Assembly (NCBI GenBank): GCA_002354055.1
Contig: DEKW01000020.1
Span: 95,124 to 159,123 of the forward strand
Length of the DNA: 64,000 nt
Direction of reading: 5' to 3'
DNA from: Bacteroidales bacterium UBA2712
GTDB taxonomy: Bacteria; Bacteroidota; Bacteroidia; Bacteroidales; Paludibacteraceae
Shown piece by piece: positions 50,226 to 60,500 of this stretch. Below the pieces are notes generated by a model that saw only the letters and a list, made by a program, of their open reading frames with translations, had not been told where the DNA came from and did no database searches. A program made the position numbers and the translations under genes. Position 1 is the first letter of the stretch; the number at the start of each line of letters is the position of its first letter.

Positions 50226-51194
50226 TTATCCGCGTTTCTTAAACACGCGAATATAGTCCACATACATCTTTACCGGCGTGCCGTCTGCGGGCAGCGCGGT
50301 TACTTTCTGGAACGAAGGATCATCTTCGGTGATCACCTCCGGGTATTTCTCTGCCGCCGGCATCTGCGGGAAGAAACCGCCGACCGACAAGTTCAGCACC
50401 AGATAGAACGGATGGTTGAAATAATGCCCCGGTTCGTTCACTTCTTTGCCCCGCAGGGAGAGCTGGAAATACGGTTCCGCCTCGGGGTACCGGTCCTGAT
50501 CCAGATACATGGCAATCGAGTCCTCGCTCCAGATCAGCGTATAGAGATGAAAATCACCCTGCACCGGATAATCCGCCGTCTTGAACTGACCGAAATTGGG
50601 GTACGCACCGTTATTAAAACTCCCGCCCCAGTGGCACGCGCCGTTGAAGAATCGATCCTGTGTACCGTTCTCTATTCCCGTATGATGACCCATCTCGCAT
50701 ATATCTATCTCGCCGCATTTGGGCCAAACAACTCTACCCTCTGCCGCTAACTGCGCCGCACGTTTATCCACGTCGTCGTTGTTACCGAGGTTGGTTGCCA
50801 GGTTATTTCCTAACATCCAGAACGCCGGCCATAAACCGTCCGCCGTATGAGGAAAAGCGATACGTGCTTCTACCTTTCCGTACTCCACGGTCACTTTGTC
50901 GTGGGTGTTCAGCCGCGCAGAGGTGCAAGGCCTGTTCTTGTAGTTCTCCCGTTGCGCATTGAGTACCAGACACGACTCGCCGGACAGAGGATGTTTCTCT
51001 ATCGTCACGTTCTTCGGCGCATAGTACTGCAACTCCGCATTTCCGCCTCCACGGGCGTTGTCCTCTACGTTCCAATAAGCGGTATTGAGCGTCTGGCCCT
51101 CAAACTCATCGGACCATACCAACCGCCATTCGCTTCGGGCGCATGACGTGAATACAATGACCGCTATGCCTAAAGATAAAAGCTTCTTCATCAT
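50226..51194 (-). CDS. GH16 endo-beta-1,3-glucanase lipoprotein (compact)
   Basis: 322 residues. Lipoprotein signal (MMKKLLSLGIAVIVFTSC), then a single GH16 beta-jellyroll starting WRLVWSDEFEGQTLNTAYW. The active-site strand is CGEIDICEMG, with the two catalytic Glu and Asp as ExDxxE, and the C-terminus is MYVDYIRVFKKRG. It fits laminarinase-type GH16. One of three GH16 genes here; signal type differs between them, so they may act at different places. Confidence 0.94.
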   Translation of the reverse strand: MMKKLLSLGIAVIVFTSCARSEWRLVWSDEFEGQTLNTAYWNVEDNARGGGNAELQYYAPKNVTIEKHPLSGESCLVLNAQRENYKNRPCTSARLNTHDKVTVEYGKVEARIAFPHTADGLWPAFWMLGNNLATNLGNNDDVDKRAAQLAAEGRVVWPKCGEIDICEMGHHTGIENGTQDRFFNGACHWGGSFNNGAYPNFGQFKTADYPVQGDFHLYTLIWSEDSIAMYLDQDRYPEAEPYFQLSLRGKEVNEPGHYFNHPFYLVLNLSVGGFFPQMPAAEKYPEVITEDDPSFQKVTALPADGTPVKMYVDYIRVFKKRG

Positions 51195-51217
51195 TTCATC
51201 ATTTCATCATTCTACTA
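51188..51217. repeat. Tandem CATCATTT repeat between two GH16 genes
   Basis: Three units CATCATTT spanning the start codon of the downstream GH16 gene and the end of the upstream one. Confidence 0.75.
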
Positions 51218-52235
51218 TTTGTCCCATTACGGTATAAATCTTTTCTCCGCGGCGTATCAGGATCTGCCCGTTACGCAGCACCTTCTCTCCCATAACCGGT
51301 AACCCGTCACTCATAACCGCTTCCGTTCCTTGCCATCCTTCTTCCGGTTCAATGGCATCGGAAGCCGACGGACAAGAGAACGTCTCCTTCACGTCACCTT
51401 TCTGATAGATACGTATCCAATCGATATACATCTTCCGCGGACCGTTAGCCAAGGCGGTGATGCCGTTGATATCCCATATTCCCGGGAAATTTCCACCCAC
51501 TGCCAGATTGGCAATCACAAAATTCGGTTTGCCGAACACCAACTGCCGGTTATAATCCGCATCCTCGTTCGGCTCCAAGTCCGCATGGAAATAAGGCGTA
51601 GCCACATTATCCATATACATATCTATCGAAGTGGGTGTCCACTCCATGGAGACGATATGAAACGTATCTTGCAGCGAGTAGCTCCATGTAGCCTCCTGTG
51701 CGTCGCTCCATACCTGATCCCACCTGCGTCCTAAGTGCATTGCTCCGTTGAAGAAACGATCCTGCGTGCCTTTAGAGAAAGCGTTCTGATGTCCCATCTC
51801 AATGATATCCGTCTCGCCGCATTTGGGCCATCCTACTTGGTCGAAGTTATTGCCCATCTGCCAGAATGCCGGCCAAAGGCCGTTAGCCGTCTGAGGAAAC
51901 TTGATACGCGCTTCTATACGGCCAAAAGTGTACGTCATCTTGTTCTTGCTGTTCACGCGGCCTGAGGTACATTTCTTACCCTGATAATCCTCTTTGGTGG
52001 CTGTCAGAATGAGGCATTGCTTACCCGTCGTCGGTTCGGCACCTACGGACACACCTTTCTGGCAGTAGTACTGCAACTCATTATTGCCGCCTCCGTCGCC
52101 GTTCACCTCTATATTCCACACCTGAGTATCCAGCGCCCCGTCGGTGAAATCTTCATTCCACACCAGACTGTATTCCTGCGCCAAGGCGGATAAGGCGAGG
52201 CCGGAGACTAAGAATAGTATATATATTTTTCTCAT
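51207..52235 (-). CDS. GH16 endo-beta-glucanase with C-terminal tail motif
   Basis: 342 residues. Signal peptide MRKIYILFLVSGLALSALAQ (type I, not lipoprotein), GH16 domain with active site CGETDIIEMG (Ile replaced by Thr after the first Glu), and jellyroll end MYIDWIRIYQKGD. A 60-residue extension ends GQILIRRGEKIYTVMGQIVE. That tail resembles the ends of the GH81 and discoidin proteins and may be a sorting or anchoring signal (inference). Confidence 0.93.
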   Translation of the reverse strand: MRKIYILFLVSGLALSALAQEYSLVWNEDFTDGALDTQVWNIEVNGDGGGNNELQYYCQKGVSVGAEPTTGKQCLILTATKEDYQGKKCTSGRVNSKNKMTYTFGRIEARIKFPQTANGLWPAFWQMGNNFDQVGWPKCGETDIIEMGHQNAFSKGTQDRFFNGAMHLGRRWDQVWSDAQEATWSYSLQDTFHIVSMEWTPTSIDMYMDNVATPYFHADLEPNEDADYNRQLVFGKPNFVIANLAVGGNFPGIWDINGITALANGPRKMYIDWIRIYQKGDVKETFSCPSASDAIEPEEGWQGTEAVMSDGLPVMGEKVLRNGQILIRRGEKIYTVMGQIVE

Positions 52236-52245
52236 ACAGATAATA

Positions 52246-53493
52246 TTATTTGATTATTTGCAACCATGCAAGATTAATTACTCCCTCTTGCATCTCTACA
52301 CGTAGTGAATGTTTTCCGGATGGTATATTTACAGGAAACGATTGTGTCTTCCATATACTCATACCCCCTGTAGCTTCTAACGAAATCAAGGCCATCGGAT
52401 CACCGTCCAGCCAAACAACCATATTTCCTTCTCCTCCGGCATAATGCACCAACAACTGCGAAGAATTTTCTTCTACGAATAGCTGATAATCTACCGCTTG
52501 TCCGGAACTAAAAGTACTCAACATCAGTCCCTCGCCGTCTGTAGAGGGGCGAACTTGCACTTTCTCGGTAGAAACACCGACATAATCAGATGCCCGAACA
52601 AGAGCATTCGCTTTCAGCCAAACGGACTTGTCAAAAGAAGAGAACCCGCAATACACTTTGCCTGCAGATGTCAATTCATAAGGTTGGACAGAAGTTAACA
52701 ACTGCATATAAGGATAACCTGCTTTAGCTCGAGGAATGAACCACGCATAACGCTCCACGTGCGGGTCTTGCTCCAAATAATTCAGCACCTGACACATATA
52801 CTTCATCTGGTCCTCTTCGGAATGAATAGCATATTCTTCCCAGGCGCAGAACTCCGTCAGCCATATAGGCTTGTTATACTTATAGAAACGAGATATATAA
52901 TCTTTCACGGCTTGCGGCGAGGCCATATAGCAATGGATGGAAATAGCATATATATCATCCGTATTAACAAGCGAGAAGAACTCGTCTAACCATTTGATGG
53001 GATCACTGTAGCCGGACAAAGTACCATAGTTCATCGCCGGAGACACCAGTTTAAGATTCAGTTCTTTTGCCAATGCCACTACTTTATCCCATTGAGCCGC
53101 AGCTTGAGAGGGTGTCATTCTGGCTTGGTCTGTCAGGTTGGGTTCATTGTATCCCAATAGATACTGTGTCTTCGGATGAGCTGCCACATAAGCACGTATC
53201 CGGTCTGCATTGTAGTTATTACTCCAACACATCGGGCAGAAATCCACACCTTCTTCATCCATCCAGGTTGCTGCCAGTGAGTTTTGATCATTTCCCCAAT
53301 TGTAGTCCCATGAGATAGCAGCAGTCAATAGCGGCAGGTCCTCTGCCTGAGAAAAGTTGAATGCCACTCCACGTTTGGCAGAACGAGGCAATTGGGTTAC
53401 AACCGAACTTGCGGGAGGAGTCGGTTCCTGACCACCGCACCCCACCAGCATAATCACACTGAATACCGTTATATACCAGTTCTTAACTCTCAT
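52246..53493 (-). CDS. GH128 endo-beta-1,3-glucanase lipoprotein with CBM-like domain
   Basis: 415 residues. Lipoprotein signal (MRVKNWYITVFSVIMLVGC). The GH128 barrel has KRGVAFNF near the start, the acid/base Glu in YLLGYNEPN and the nucleophile Glu in WLTEFCAWEEY. The C-terminal about 120 residues form a beta-sandwich resembling CBM6/CBM35 (VWLDGDPMALISLEATGG, LRVEMQEGVINLAWLQI). GH128 acts on beta-1,3-glucans such as laminarin and curdlan. Confidence 0.88.
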   Translation of the reverse strand: MRVKNWYITVFSVIMLVGCGGQEPTPPASSVVTQLPRSAKRGVAFNFSQAEDLPLLTAAISWDYNWGNDQNSLAATWMDEEGVDFCPMCWSNNYNADRIRAYVAAHPKTQYLLGYNEPNLTDQARMTPSQAAAQWDKVVALAKELNLKLVSPAMNYGTLSGYSDPIKWLDEFFSLVNTDDIYAISIHCYMASPQAVKDYISRFYKYNKPIWLTEFCAWEEYAIHSEEDQMKYMCQVLNYLEQDPHVERYAWFIPRAKAGYPYMQLLTSVQPYELTSAGKVYCGFSSFDKSVWLKANALVRASDYVGVSTEKVQVRPSTDGEGLMLSTFSSGQAVDYQLFVEENSSQLLVHYAGGEGNMVVWLDGDPMALISLEATGGMSIWKTQSFPVNIPSGKHSLRVEMQEGVINLAWLQIIK

Positions 53494-53517
53494 CTGCCTT
53501 CCCTTACTATGCTTGTA

Positions 53518-54795
53518 TTATTTCTCTTCACGCTGATATACGCGCACCCAATCCACCTTCATTTGTACCGGAGAATTGAAGATATTGTCATCTACCGTTC
53601 CACCCATTTTACCTCCAATAGCTAAATTAAGGATGATAAAATGCTCCTTATTAAATGGCCAATAGGTGTTTTGGTCCACATGTTCATACGGTTCCTGAGT
53701 CATTGCCATCTGCTCACCATCTATTGTAAAATAGACACGGTCCATGCCGTTAAAGTCATCCTCTAACCACTCTATTCCATATACATGATATTGCTCCTCC
53801 AGGCCATCCATATATGCCCGTGCGGACCAATTGTTGCCCTTCGTGCCGTTCTTATCCGGCGTATGGGTGGCAAACGAAGCCATACGAGGTTGATTTCCTA
53901 CATGCTCAATAATATCTATCTCTCCGCATTTAGGCCATCCTACTCTTTTATAATCATTACCCATCGTCCAGAACGCAGGCCATGTTCCGCCACCTGCCGG
54001 CATCCAGATGCGGGCTTCTATCTTACCATATTTGAAATAGCGTTTGTCGCGCGAGTTGATGCGTCCGGAGGTATATTGACGGTTGTTATACTCTTCTTTA
54101 CGAGCCTCTATAATCAGATTGCCATTCTCTATACGGATGTTCTCCGGACGATCCGTATAATACTGTTTTTCCTGATTGCCGCCACCGCTACCATTCACTT
54201 CGATGGTCCAATTATTCATATTCAGTGAAGCGCCGTCAAACTCATCACTCCAGACTAATGAATATTCACCCCACGTGTGCTCTACCGCTACGCGGGAAGA
54301 GACCGATTCCAGACCGTTACTGAGCGTGATGATGGTATTACCGCCTTTTTTTGCGGTGACCTTTCCGTTGGTATCCACACTTGCCACTTCCGGATTAGAA
54401 GATGTCCATTCTAAAGGTACATCGTATGTGGAGGTATAAGTGTATTGATACGTGGCGCCTTTCTTAAGAGACACCAATTCCGGTGTTAAGGAGAGGGTCT
54501 CACCTTTGCTACCGATGACATACACCTGACACTCTGCTGACGCTTTGCCTAATGTAGCACGGATCGTGGCACAACCAACTCCGATAGCTTCAACAATTCC
54601 GTCTGACACGGTAGCCACATTCGCATCTGAGGACGTCCATTCTACACCTGCATCATTAGGCTCCACTTCCAATACATCCATCTCGCCTATAGTCAACTGC
54701 AATGTATTGGTAGATAACTTTAGCATCGCCTCTTGCGGCTTTTCACACGCTGCAAAGAGGAAGACCGACACGATAAAAATTATGATTTTTTTCAT
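53518..54795 (-). CDS. Lipoprotein with two bacterial Ig-like domains and GH16
   Basis: 425 residues. Lipoprotein signal (MKKIIIFIVSVFLFAAC), two BIG2-type Ig domains (about 24-95 and 98-175, each with WTSSDANVATV or WTSSNPEVASV), then GH16 with active site CGEIDIIEHVG and end MKVDWVRVYQRE. The Ig domains probably hold the enzyme away from the outer membrane. It follows the glycan-binding lipoprotein, with which it shares the Ig type. Confidence 0.93.
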   Translation of the reverse strand: MKKIIIFIVSVFLFAACEKPQEAMLKLSTNTLQLTIGEMDVLEVEPNDAGVEWTSSDANVATVSDGIVEAIGVGCATIRATLGKASAECQVYVIGSKGETLSLTPELVSLKKGATYQYTYTSTYDVPLEWTSSNPEVASVDTNGKVTAKKGGNTIITLSNGLESVSSRVAVEHTWGEYSLVWSDEFDGASLNMNNWTIEVNGSGGGNQEKQYYTDRPENIRIENGNLIIEARKEEYNNRQYTSGRINSRDKRYFKYGKIEARIWMPAGGGTWPAFWTMGNDYKRVGWPKCGEIDIIEHVGNQPRMASFATHTPDKNGTKGNNWSARAYMDGLEEQYHVYGIEWLEDDFNGMDRVYFTIDGEQMAMTQEPYEHVDQNTYWPFNKEHFIILNLAIGGKMGGTVDDNIFNSPVQMKVDWVRVYQREEK

Positions 54796-54857
54796 ACTAA
54801 ATAGTTATTTAGAGCAAAGCAGGGACAACCAAGCCCCTGCTTGCAAATATGAGTTGA

Positions 54858-55835
54858 TTACTCAGCCTCCTGATATACGAATACAGCATCAACATCCAGA
54901 CCGTTGCCGATACCATTGATCAACAAACCTAACGAATAGAATGCGCCCTTTACATCAGCAGTCCACGGAGTGCTCCAGTCCAGACCTGCATTGAAGAAGT
55001 CAGACATCTTGTACTCCAACAGAGTCCACTCGCCGTTCGTATTGCCGGATACTTCTTTGGCAACCTCACCACCGGTAGCACTCGTGCTATACAGCGTGAA
55101 CTTAGCGGTCGTTTGAGCATTGTTGGCAGGAGTCTTGTAAACGATTACCAGTTTGTAATCACCGGTAATAGCCGAGAAGTCAACCGTACGGTGAATCAGA
55201 CGGAGACCGCCACAACCGAGACCCCAACCTTCACCTTGCTGAGAAAGAAGGCTGATGTAACCGTCATTCTCGCCGGAGTGACCGAAGCAGTTAAGACCGG
55301 TTCCTGCACCGCCGCCGAAGGATTGACCCCAAATCTCCAGAACGCATGTCGTTTCTGCAGGAATCTCTTCTCCTACATACTCACCATCAATTCGGAAGTC
55401 GCCTTTTACTTCGTTTTTAATTGCCTCAAAAGCAGTCTCACCCAAACTGAACACGTAGTAGTTCTTTCCATGAAGAAGTGCCTCGAACGGATTAGCAGGA
55501 GCCACTTTGCCTACTTTTACGATGCAACGTGCGCTCTTCGAACCTGCAGTTGCAGTAACGATCGTTTGACCTTCCTTGAGGCCCTTCACTTTAGCGGATT
55601 TCCCGTCGTTTGCCGGGATGATCGATACGATAGCAGGATCATCGCATGACCAAGCTACTGTAGCGGCTCCCTCAGGAGTTACAGTTGCTACTAATACAGC
55701 CTCTTCATTCTCTTCAATCTGGAGAGTCTTTTGATCCAATTCTACTTTCTCCACCTCTACTGTTGACGGAGTCTTGTTGCAGCCAACCAATGCAAGTGTG
55801 GCCAATGCAACAGCAAAAAATTTGTTTGCTTTCAT
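54858..55835 (-). CDS. Surface glycan-binding lipoprotein (SGBP-like)
   Basis: 325 residues. Lipoprotein signal (MKANKFFAVALATLALVGC), one BIG2-type Ig domain (about 30-105, VAWSCDDPAIVSI), then a Gly- and aromatic-rich beta-sandwich domain (about 115-325) without glycosidase motifs. Position right after susD, where SusE/F or SGBP genes sit, points to surface capture of beta-glucan. The binding domain family is not recognised. Confidence 0.75.
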   Translation of the reverse strand: MKANKFFAVALATLALVGCNKTPSTVEVEKVELDQKTLQIEENEEAVLVATVTPEGAATVAWSCDDPAIVSIIPANDGKSAKVKGLKEGQTIVTATAGSKSARCIVKVGKVAPANPFEALLHGKNYYVFSLGETAFEAIKNEVKGDFRIDGEYVGEEIPAETTCVLEIWGQSFGGGAGTGLNCFGHSGENDGYISLLSQQGEGWGLGCGGLRLIHRTVDFSAITGDYKLVIVYKTPANNAQTTAKFTLYSTSATGGEVAKEVSGNTNGEWTLLEYKMSDFFNAGLDWSTPWTADVKGAFYSLGLLINGIGNGLDVDAVFVYQEAE

Positions 55836-55900
55836 AATTGTTTTGTTTTTAATGGTTAATATTCCTAGTTAAAACTAGTTATTTCATTTTTAATGGGGTT

Positions 55901-57529
55901 TTAGTATCCTGGATTCTGCTCCATGTATGTTGGGTTCAGTTGTCTCTCCTCTTGCGGGATCGGGAACAACTCATGTTTGCCTGCCACGAACTCTTGGATA
56001 TGATGCTGCACTTCCGTGCTCTCCGTGGCTTTGTACGCATCCATGTGTGCCTTGAGACCCGTTCCTGCTACGCCTTCCCATCGCACGAGGTCAAACCAAC
56101 GATGACCTTCCATCGCTAATTCGCACCGACGCTCATGACGTAGCGTCGCATCATCAGCCACCGCCACCGGCGCCAAGCCGACACGGGCGCGTACCTGATC
56201 GATATACGTCTTTGCCGTTCCTGCATCGCCGACACCCAGACATGCCTCTGCGTACATCAACAGCACGTCGGCATAGCGGATCTGTTTGTTGTTCAGCGGA
56301 CCGCGGGATGCGTGCAAGCTCCATTTGCCATAACCGCCGCCTACATCGGCCGGATCACGGTACATACCATATTTATTATTGACCATGGTGTTTCCTAAAT
56401 AATTCTCTTCCGACAGCATCTGGTAGGTAGGTACCACATCTGTACTCGGAACCAGGATGGCTACATCCCGACGGATGGAATCACCATACTCAAACTCGTC
56501 ATACAGGTTCTGCGTAGGATGGTCGAATCCCCATCCTCCACCGATCTCTGAGTTACGGCAACGCATCAGAATCTGAGTAAACGAACCGGCTGTAAAACCA
56601 AAGCCCTCTCCATAATCGCCCCATGCTACTTCTGCGTACTGAATCTCAAAGACCGACTCAATGCCGTTCTCTCCTGCTACTGTGAAGTTATCCTCGTATT
56701 TCGGACAGAGGTCATACTCACCGGAAGTGATAATCGAGTCACCCCATGCTTTTGCATCCTTATAGCAGTCTGCAGCCGATTTGGATAAGCTGAATTTCTG
56801 CCAGTATTTTGATGCCATATAGAGGTTCACCTTCATCAGCATCGCTTGTGCTGCACCTTTGGTCGCACGTCCCATATCTGCCTCCGGGTATTTGCTCTTC
56901 AGCCATAGGTTTGCGTTGGCAAACTCCAGATCTTTCAGAATCTGTCCATAGATCTCATCTACGGAAGCACGTGGCATCCCCCAATCATCGGACGAGCGCA
57001 GCACTTTTAACGGCATCGGCACACCGGCAAAGACGCGCACGAGACGGAAATAATAGTATGCCCGCAGATAATGCACCTCGCCCAAGAGACGGTTCTTCAT
57101 CTCCGGAGTGAAATCGTCATCGATACCTATCTCCATCTTCTCGATATATTCCAATGCCATGTTACAACGGCCTATACCCTGATACTGGGCGCGATAGAAA
57201 TTGAGAAGTAAGCCATTCTGGTCGGTGGTACGCCAGTTCTCGATATCGTATGCGTCTGCCATATCGGTAGTACTACCACCGCCTTTTAATGCATCATCGC
57301 TCGCCACATCACCGATGAACCACTCGCTGAAATACGTATTGTTATACTCCCACATCAAGGGCACATAACAACCCGTCACATTCTGCACTGCAGCAGCGGT
57401 AGAAGTATAGAAATCTTCCAACAGAGTCGTACCCGGTTCTATCTCCGTCAGATAATCCTTACATCCTGTAAGGAATAAGGAGCAAGGAATAAGGACGAAG
57501 GACAAAATCTTAACTATATTCGTTTTCAT
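55901..57529 (-). CDS. SusD-like starch/glycan-binding lipoprotein
   Basis: 542 residues. Lipoprotein signal ending LFLTGCKDYL, the TPR-rich SusD fold (LRAYYYFRLVRVFAGVP, RYADVLLMYAEA), and the typical C-terminal HELFPIPQEERQLNP. It forms the lid over the SusC pore. Bases 57470-57503 in the signal region are GGAATAA/GGAGCAA heptamers (giving LIPCSLFL). Confidence 0.95.
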   Translation of the reverse strand: MKTNIVKILSFVLIPCSLFLTGCKDYLTEIEPGTTLLEDFYTSTAAAVQNVTGCYVPLMWEYNNTYFSEWFIGDVASDDALKGGGSTTDMADAYDIENWRTTDQNGLLLNFYRAQYQGIGRCNMALEYIEKMEIGIDDDFTPEMKNRLLGEVHYLRAYYYFRLVRVFAGVPMPLKVLRSSDDWGMPRASVDEIYGQILKDLEFANANLWLKSKYPEADMGRATKGAAQAMLMKVNLYMASKYWQKFSLSKSAADCYKDAKAWGDSIITSGEYDLCPKYEDNFTVAGENGIESVFEIQYAEVAWGDYGEGFGFTAGSFTQILMRCRNSEIGGGWGFDHPTQNLYDEFEYGDSIRRDVAILVPSTDVVPTYQMLSEENYLGNTMVNNKYGMYRDPADVGGGYGKWSLHASRGPLNNKQIRYADVLLMYAEACLGVGDAGTAKTYIDQVRARVGLAPVAVADDATLRHERRCELAMEGHRWFDLVRWEGVAGTGLKAHMDAYKATESTEVQHHIQEFVAGKHELFPIPQEERQLNPTYMEQNPGY

Positions 57530-57533
57530 ATTA

Positions 57534-57579
57534 GTCTTTATTCTTTTAGTGAAACGGTCTTTATTCTTTTAGCGAAGCG
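57534..57579. repeat. Two-copy 23-bp repeat between susC and susD
   Basis: GTCTTTATTCTTTTAG plus 7 more bases, repeated once with two changes, in the short intergenic space. Confidence 0.85.
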
Positions 57580-57584
57580 GACTT

Positions 57585-60500
57585 TTAGAATGTTGCATTT
57601 AGGCCGAACGTGAATGTTCTGCTCTGCGGATAGTTTCCGTAATCCACTCCGGATCCCACCTCCGGATCATAGCCCTTATAACCGGTGATGGTGAAGAGGT
57701 TGCTGGCGGTTGCATACAGACGCAGACGCGAGCAACGGAACTTCTGAGTCCACTTCAGAGGGAAGGTATATCCGATCTGCAGGTTCTTCAGACGAAGATA
57801 CGAGCCGTCCTCAATGAATCGCGTGGAGTTCTCGGTATTGGTCGGCGAGCCAAGCGGGTTAGGTATCGTACCATTGCGGTTCTCCAACTCGTAATAGTCC
57901 ACACCTTTGCTCAGCATGGAGGCCCTTACCGCGTCCGTATAACCTACCCATACGTTATCTTTCATATAACTTGCCAGGGCATAACTGCCGCCATCGCTCT
58001 CTAACATCTGGCGTTGCACATTGTAAATAGCATTACCCGCAGCACCTTGGAAGAACAACTGAACATCAACCCCATAGAAATCGATATTGAAATTCAGGCC
58101 ATACGTCAACTTCGGGAACGGATTACCGATAACCATCTTGTCATCTTCGTTCAGTTTGCCATCGCCGTTCACATCTTTGTAACGCGCATCACCGGCATGA
58201 ACACCGATGGTACCTGCGTCATAAGAATAAAGCTGATCCAATGCCTCTTGGTCAGTCTGGTAGATTCCTTCGTACTGATAGCCCCAGAAGGAATTCAAGG
58301 CCATACCTTGATCGGTCTTGGTACGATCGCCCCACAGCGGAGAACCACCATTCAACTTCGTCAATTCGTTATGGAGGAACGATACATTAGCGCCGATGCT
58401 GTAATGCACAGCTCCGACTTTGTTATCGTGTCCGAGGGTAATTTCCACACCTTCATTCAAAATATTACCAACGTTCTTTACCAACGAATAGCGGTTTCCT
58501 GCTTGCGCCGGAGCGTTCACGTAAAGCAACGCATCTATCGTGGAGCGGTGGAAATAATCAATCGTACCGCTTAACTTGCCATTCCAGAAAGCGAAATCGA
58601 TACCGGCATCCCATTGTTGGTTGGTCTCCCATTTACCGCTCTCATCTACAAGCGTAAGCACTGCTGCACCGCCTGTGGCATTACCTGCATTCTGCTCCGG
58701 GCCCAACGGATAACCGTAGAACACATTCACAGACGAACCCATCGTGTATTGGAAGGCGCTCGACGGTACACCGTCATTACCTACCTGACCGAAACCCGCA
58801 CGGATCTTGATATTATCCAACCAATCCAAATCCAGATCCTTCAGGAAATGTTCTTCGCTCAGACGCCATGCCAAAGCCACCGAAGGGAAGAAACCCCAAG
58901 GGTTCTTCGTGAACTTGGAAGAAGCATCCGCACGGAAGTTCGCAGTAATCATATATCGGCTGTCGTAGCTATAGAACACACGCCCTAAGAACGAGAGACG
59001 GCGGGTACGACTCACTCCGTCAGAAGCGTAAGTCTGATCCTCCGTAGCGCGATTCAGATACCAGTTGCTCGGTATCGGATTCAGAATCTGAGCTCCCGAA
59101 CCGCCGATACTGTAGTAGTTGTACTCCGACCAGGTCTGACCGGCCATCACGGAGAAGTTATGCTTGCCTATCTCACGGGCATAGGTAACCGTCAGCTCCT
59201 CTAACAACTGAAGACCGCGGTTGATATTCGCATCTATATGGTTCTTATCCGAAGCATTATAGCTGGTATAGATATTCGGATAACCGAAGTTGCGAGCACG
59301 ATTGACGGAATAGTCTGCAGAGATAGAAGGTCTGATGGTCAAGCCTTTCACCGGCGTTATCTCAAAATACACATCTCCTACAGCACGTTCCGTTCTGCTG
59401 TTCGGCTCGTAGTTATATACCATCTGGTAAGGGTTCGTCACATTCTTGAAGTTCGAACCCGCAGAGTAGTAACCGCTGATATCCTTCCCGTTCTTATTTA
59501 CCGAGCCTTCCGGATAATATACAGGATCCCAAGGTGCCATAGCCAACGCACCGGAGATAATCGAAGCACCGGCGGAAGAACTGTTGTTCATTGCAAAACG
59601 GCCGTAAGAGCTGACAATCGAGAAATGCTCACCGATCTTCAACCAATCGCGAACCTTGAAATCGGAGTTAAGACGCAGCGTGAAGCGGTTGTAGTCACTA
59701 CCTACAATCGTTCCTTGCTGGCCAAAATACGAAGCGGACAATGCATAGTGACCTTTGTCGTTACCTCCGTCGAAAGAGAGGTTGTAGTTATGCATGAACG
59801 CATTCGGGCGGAACACGGCATCCTGCCAGTCCGTCTCTTGGTCCTCGTATGCGAAATTCGTAGGATAATATTCGCTGATCTTCATCACATTGGCATTACC
59901 TAATTTATAGAGATTAAGCCACGGACGGAAACCGTTTTGAATATAATAAGCAATCTCAGAAGCGCCATCACGCATCGCGCCGATACGAAGTTCGGTCTCT
60001 GCGAAATCGCGGCTCTTGAGCACATCCATCTTCTTCCATCGGTTCTGGAAACCCCAATAGGCATCAAAGGAGATATTGATCTTTCCTTCACCACCGGATT
60101 TAGTAGTGATCAGGATCACACCATTGGCTCCGCGGCTACCATAGATAGCAGCGGCGGAAGCGTCCTTCAAGATCTCCATGGATTTGATATCCGTCGGGGA
60201 GAGCCATTTGATATCGCCCGTGATTACACCATCCACCACGTACAGCGGTTCATTACCACCCATAGCCGAACCGATACCACGAATACGAATCGTAGCACCT
60301 TCACCCGGCTGACCGGAACCGTTCGTCACCGTCACACCGGCTGCACGACCCTGCAAAGCCTGATCCAGACCCGAGACCGGCGCTTTTAATAACTGCTCTG
60401 CGCTCACGCTCGTTACAGCACCTGTCAGATCGCTCTTCTTCATCGTACCATAACCGATCGCTACCACTTCCTGCAGCTGCACATTGTCCGGCACCAGCGT

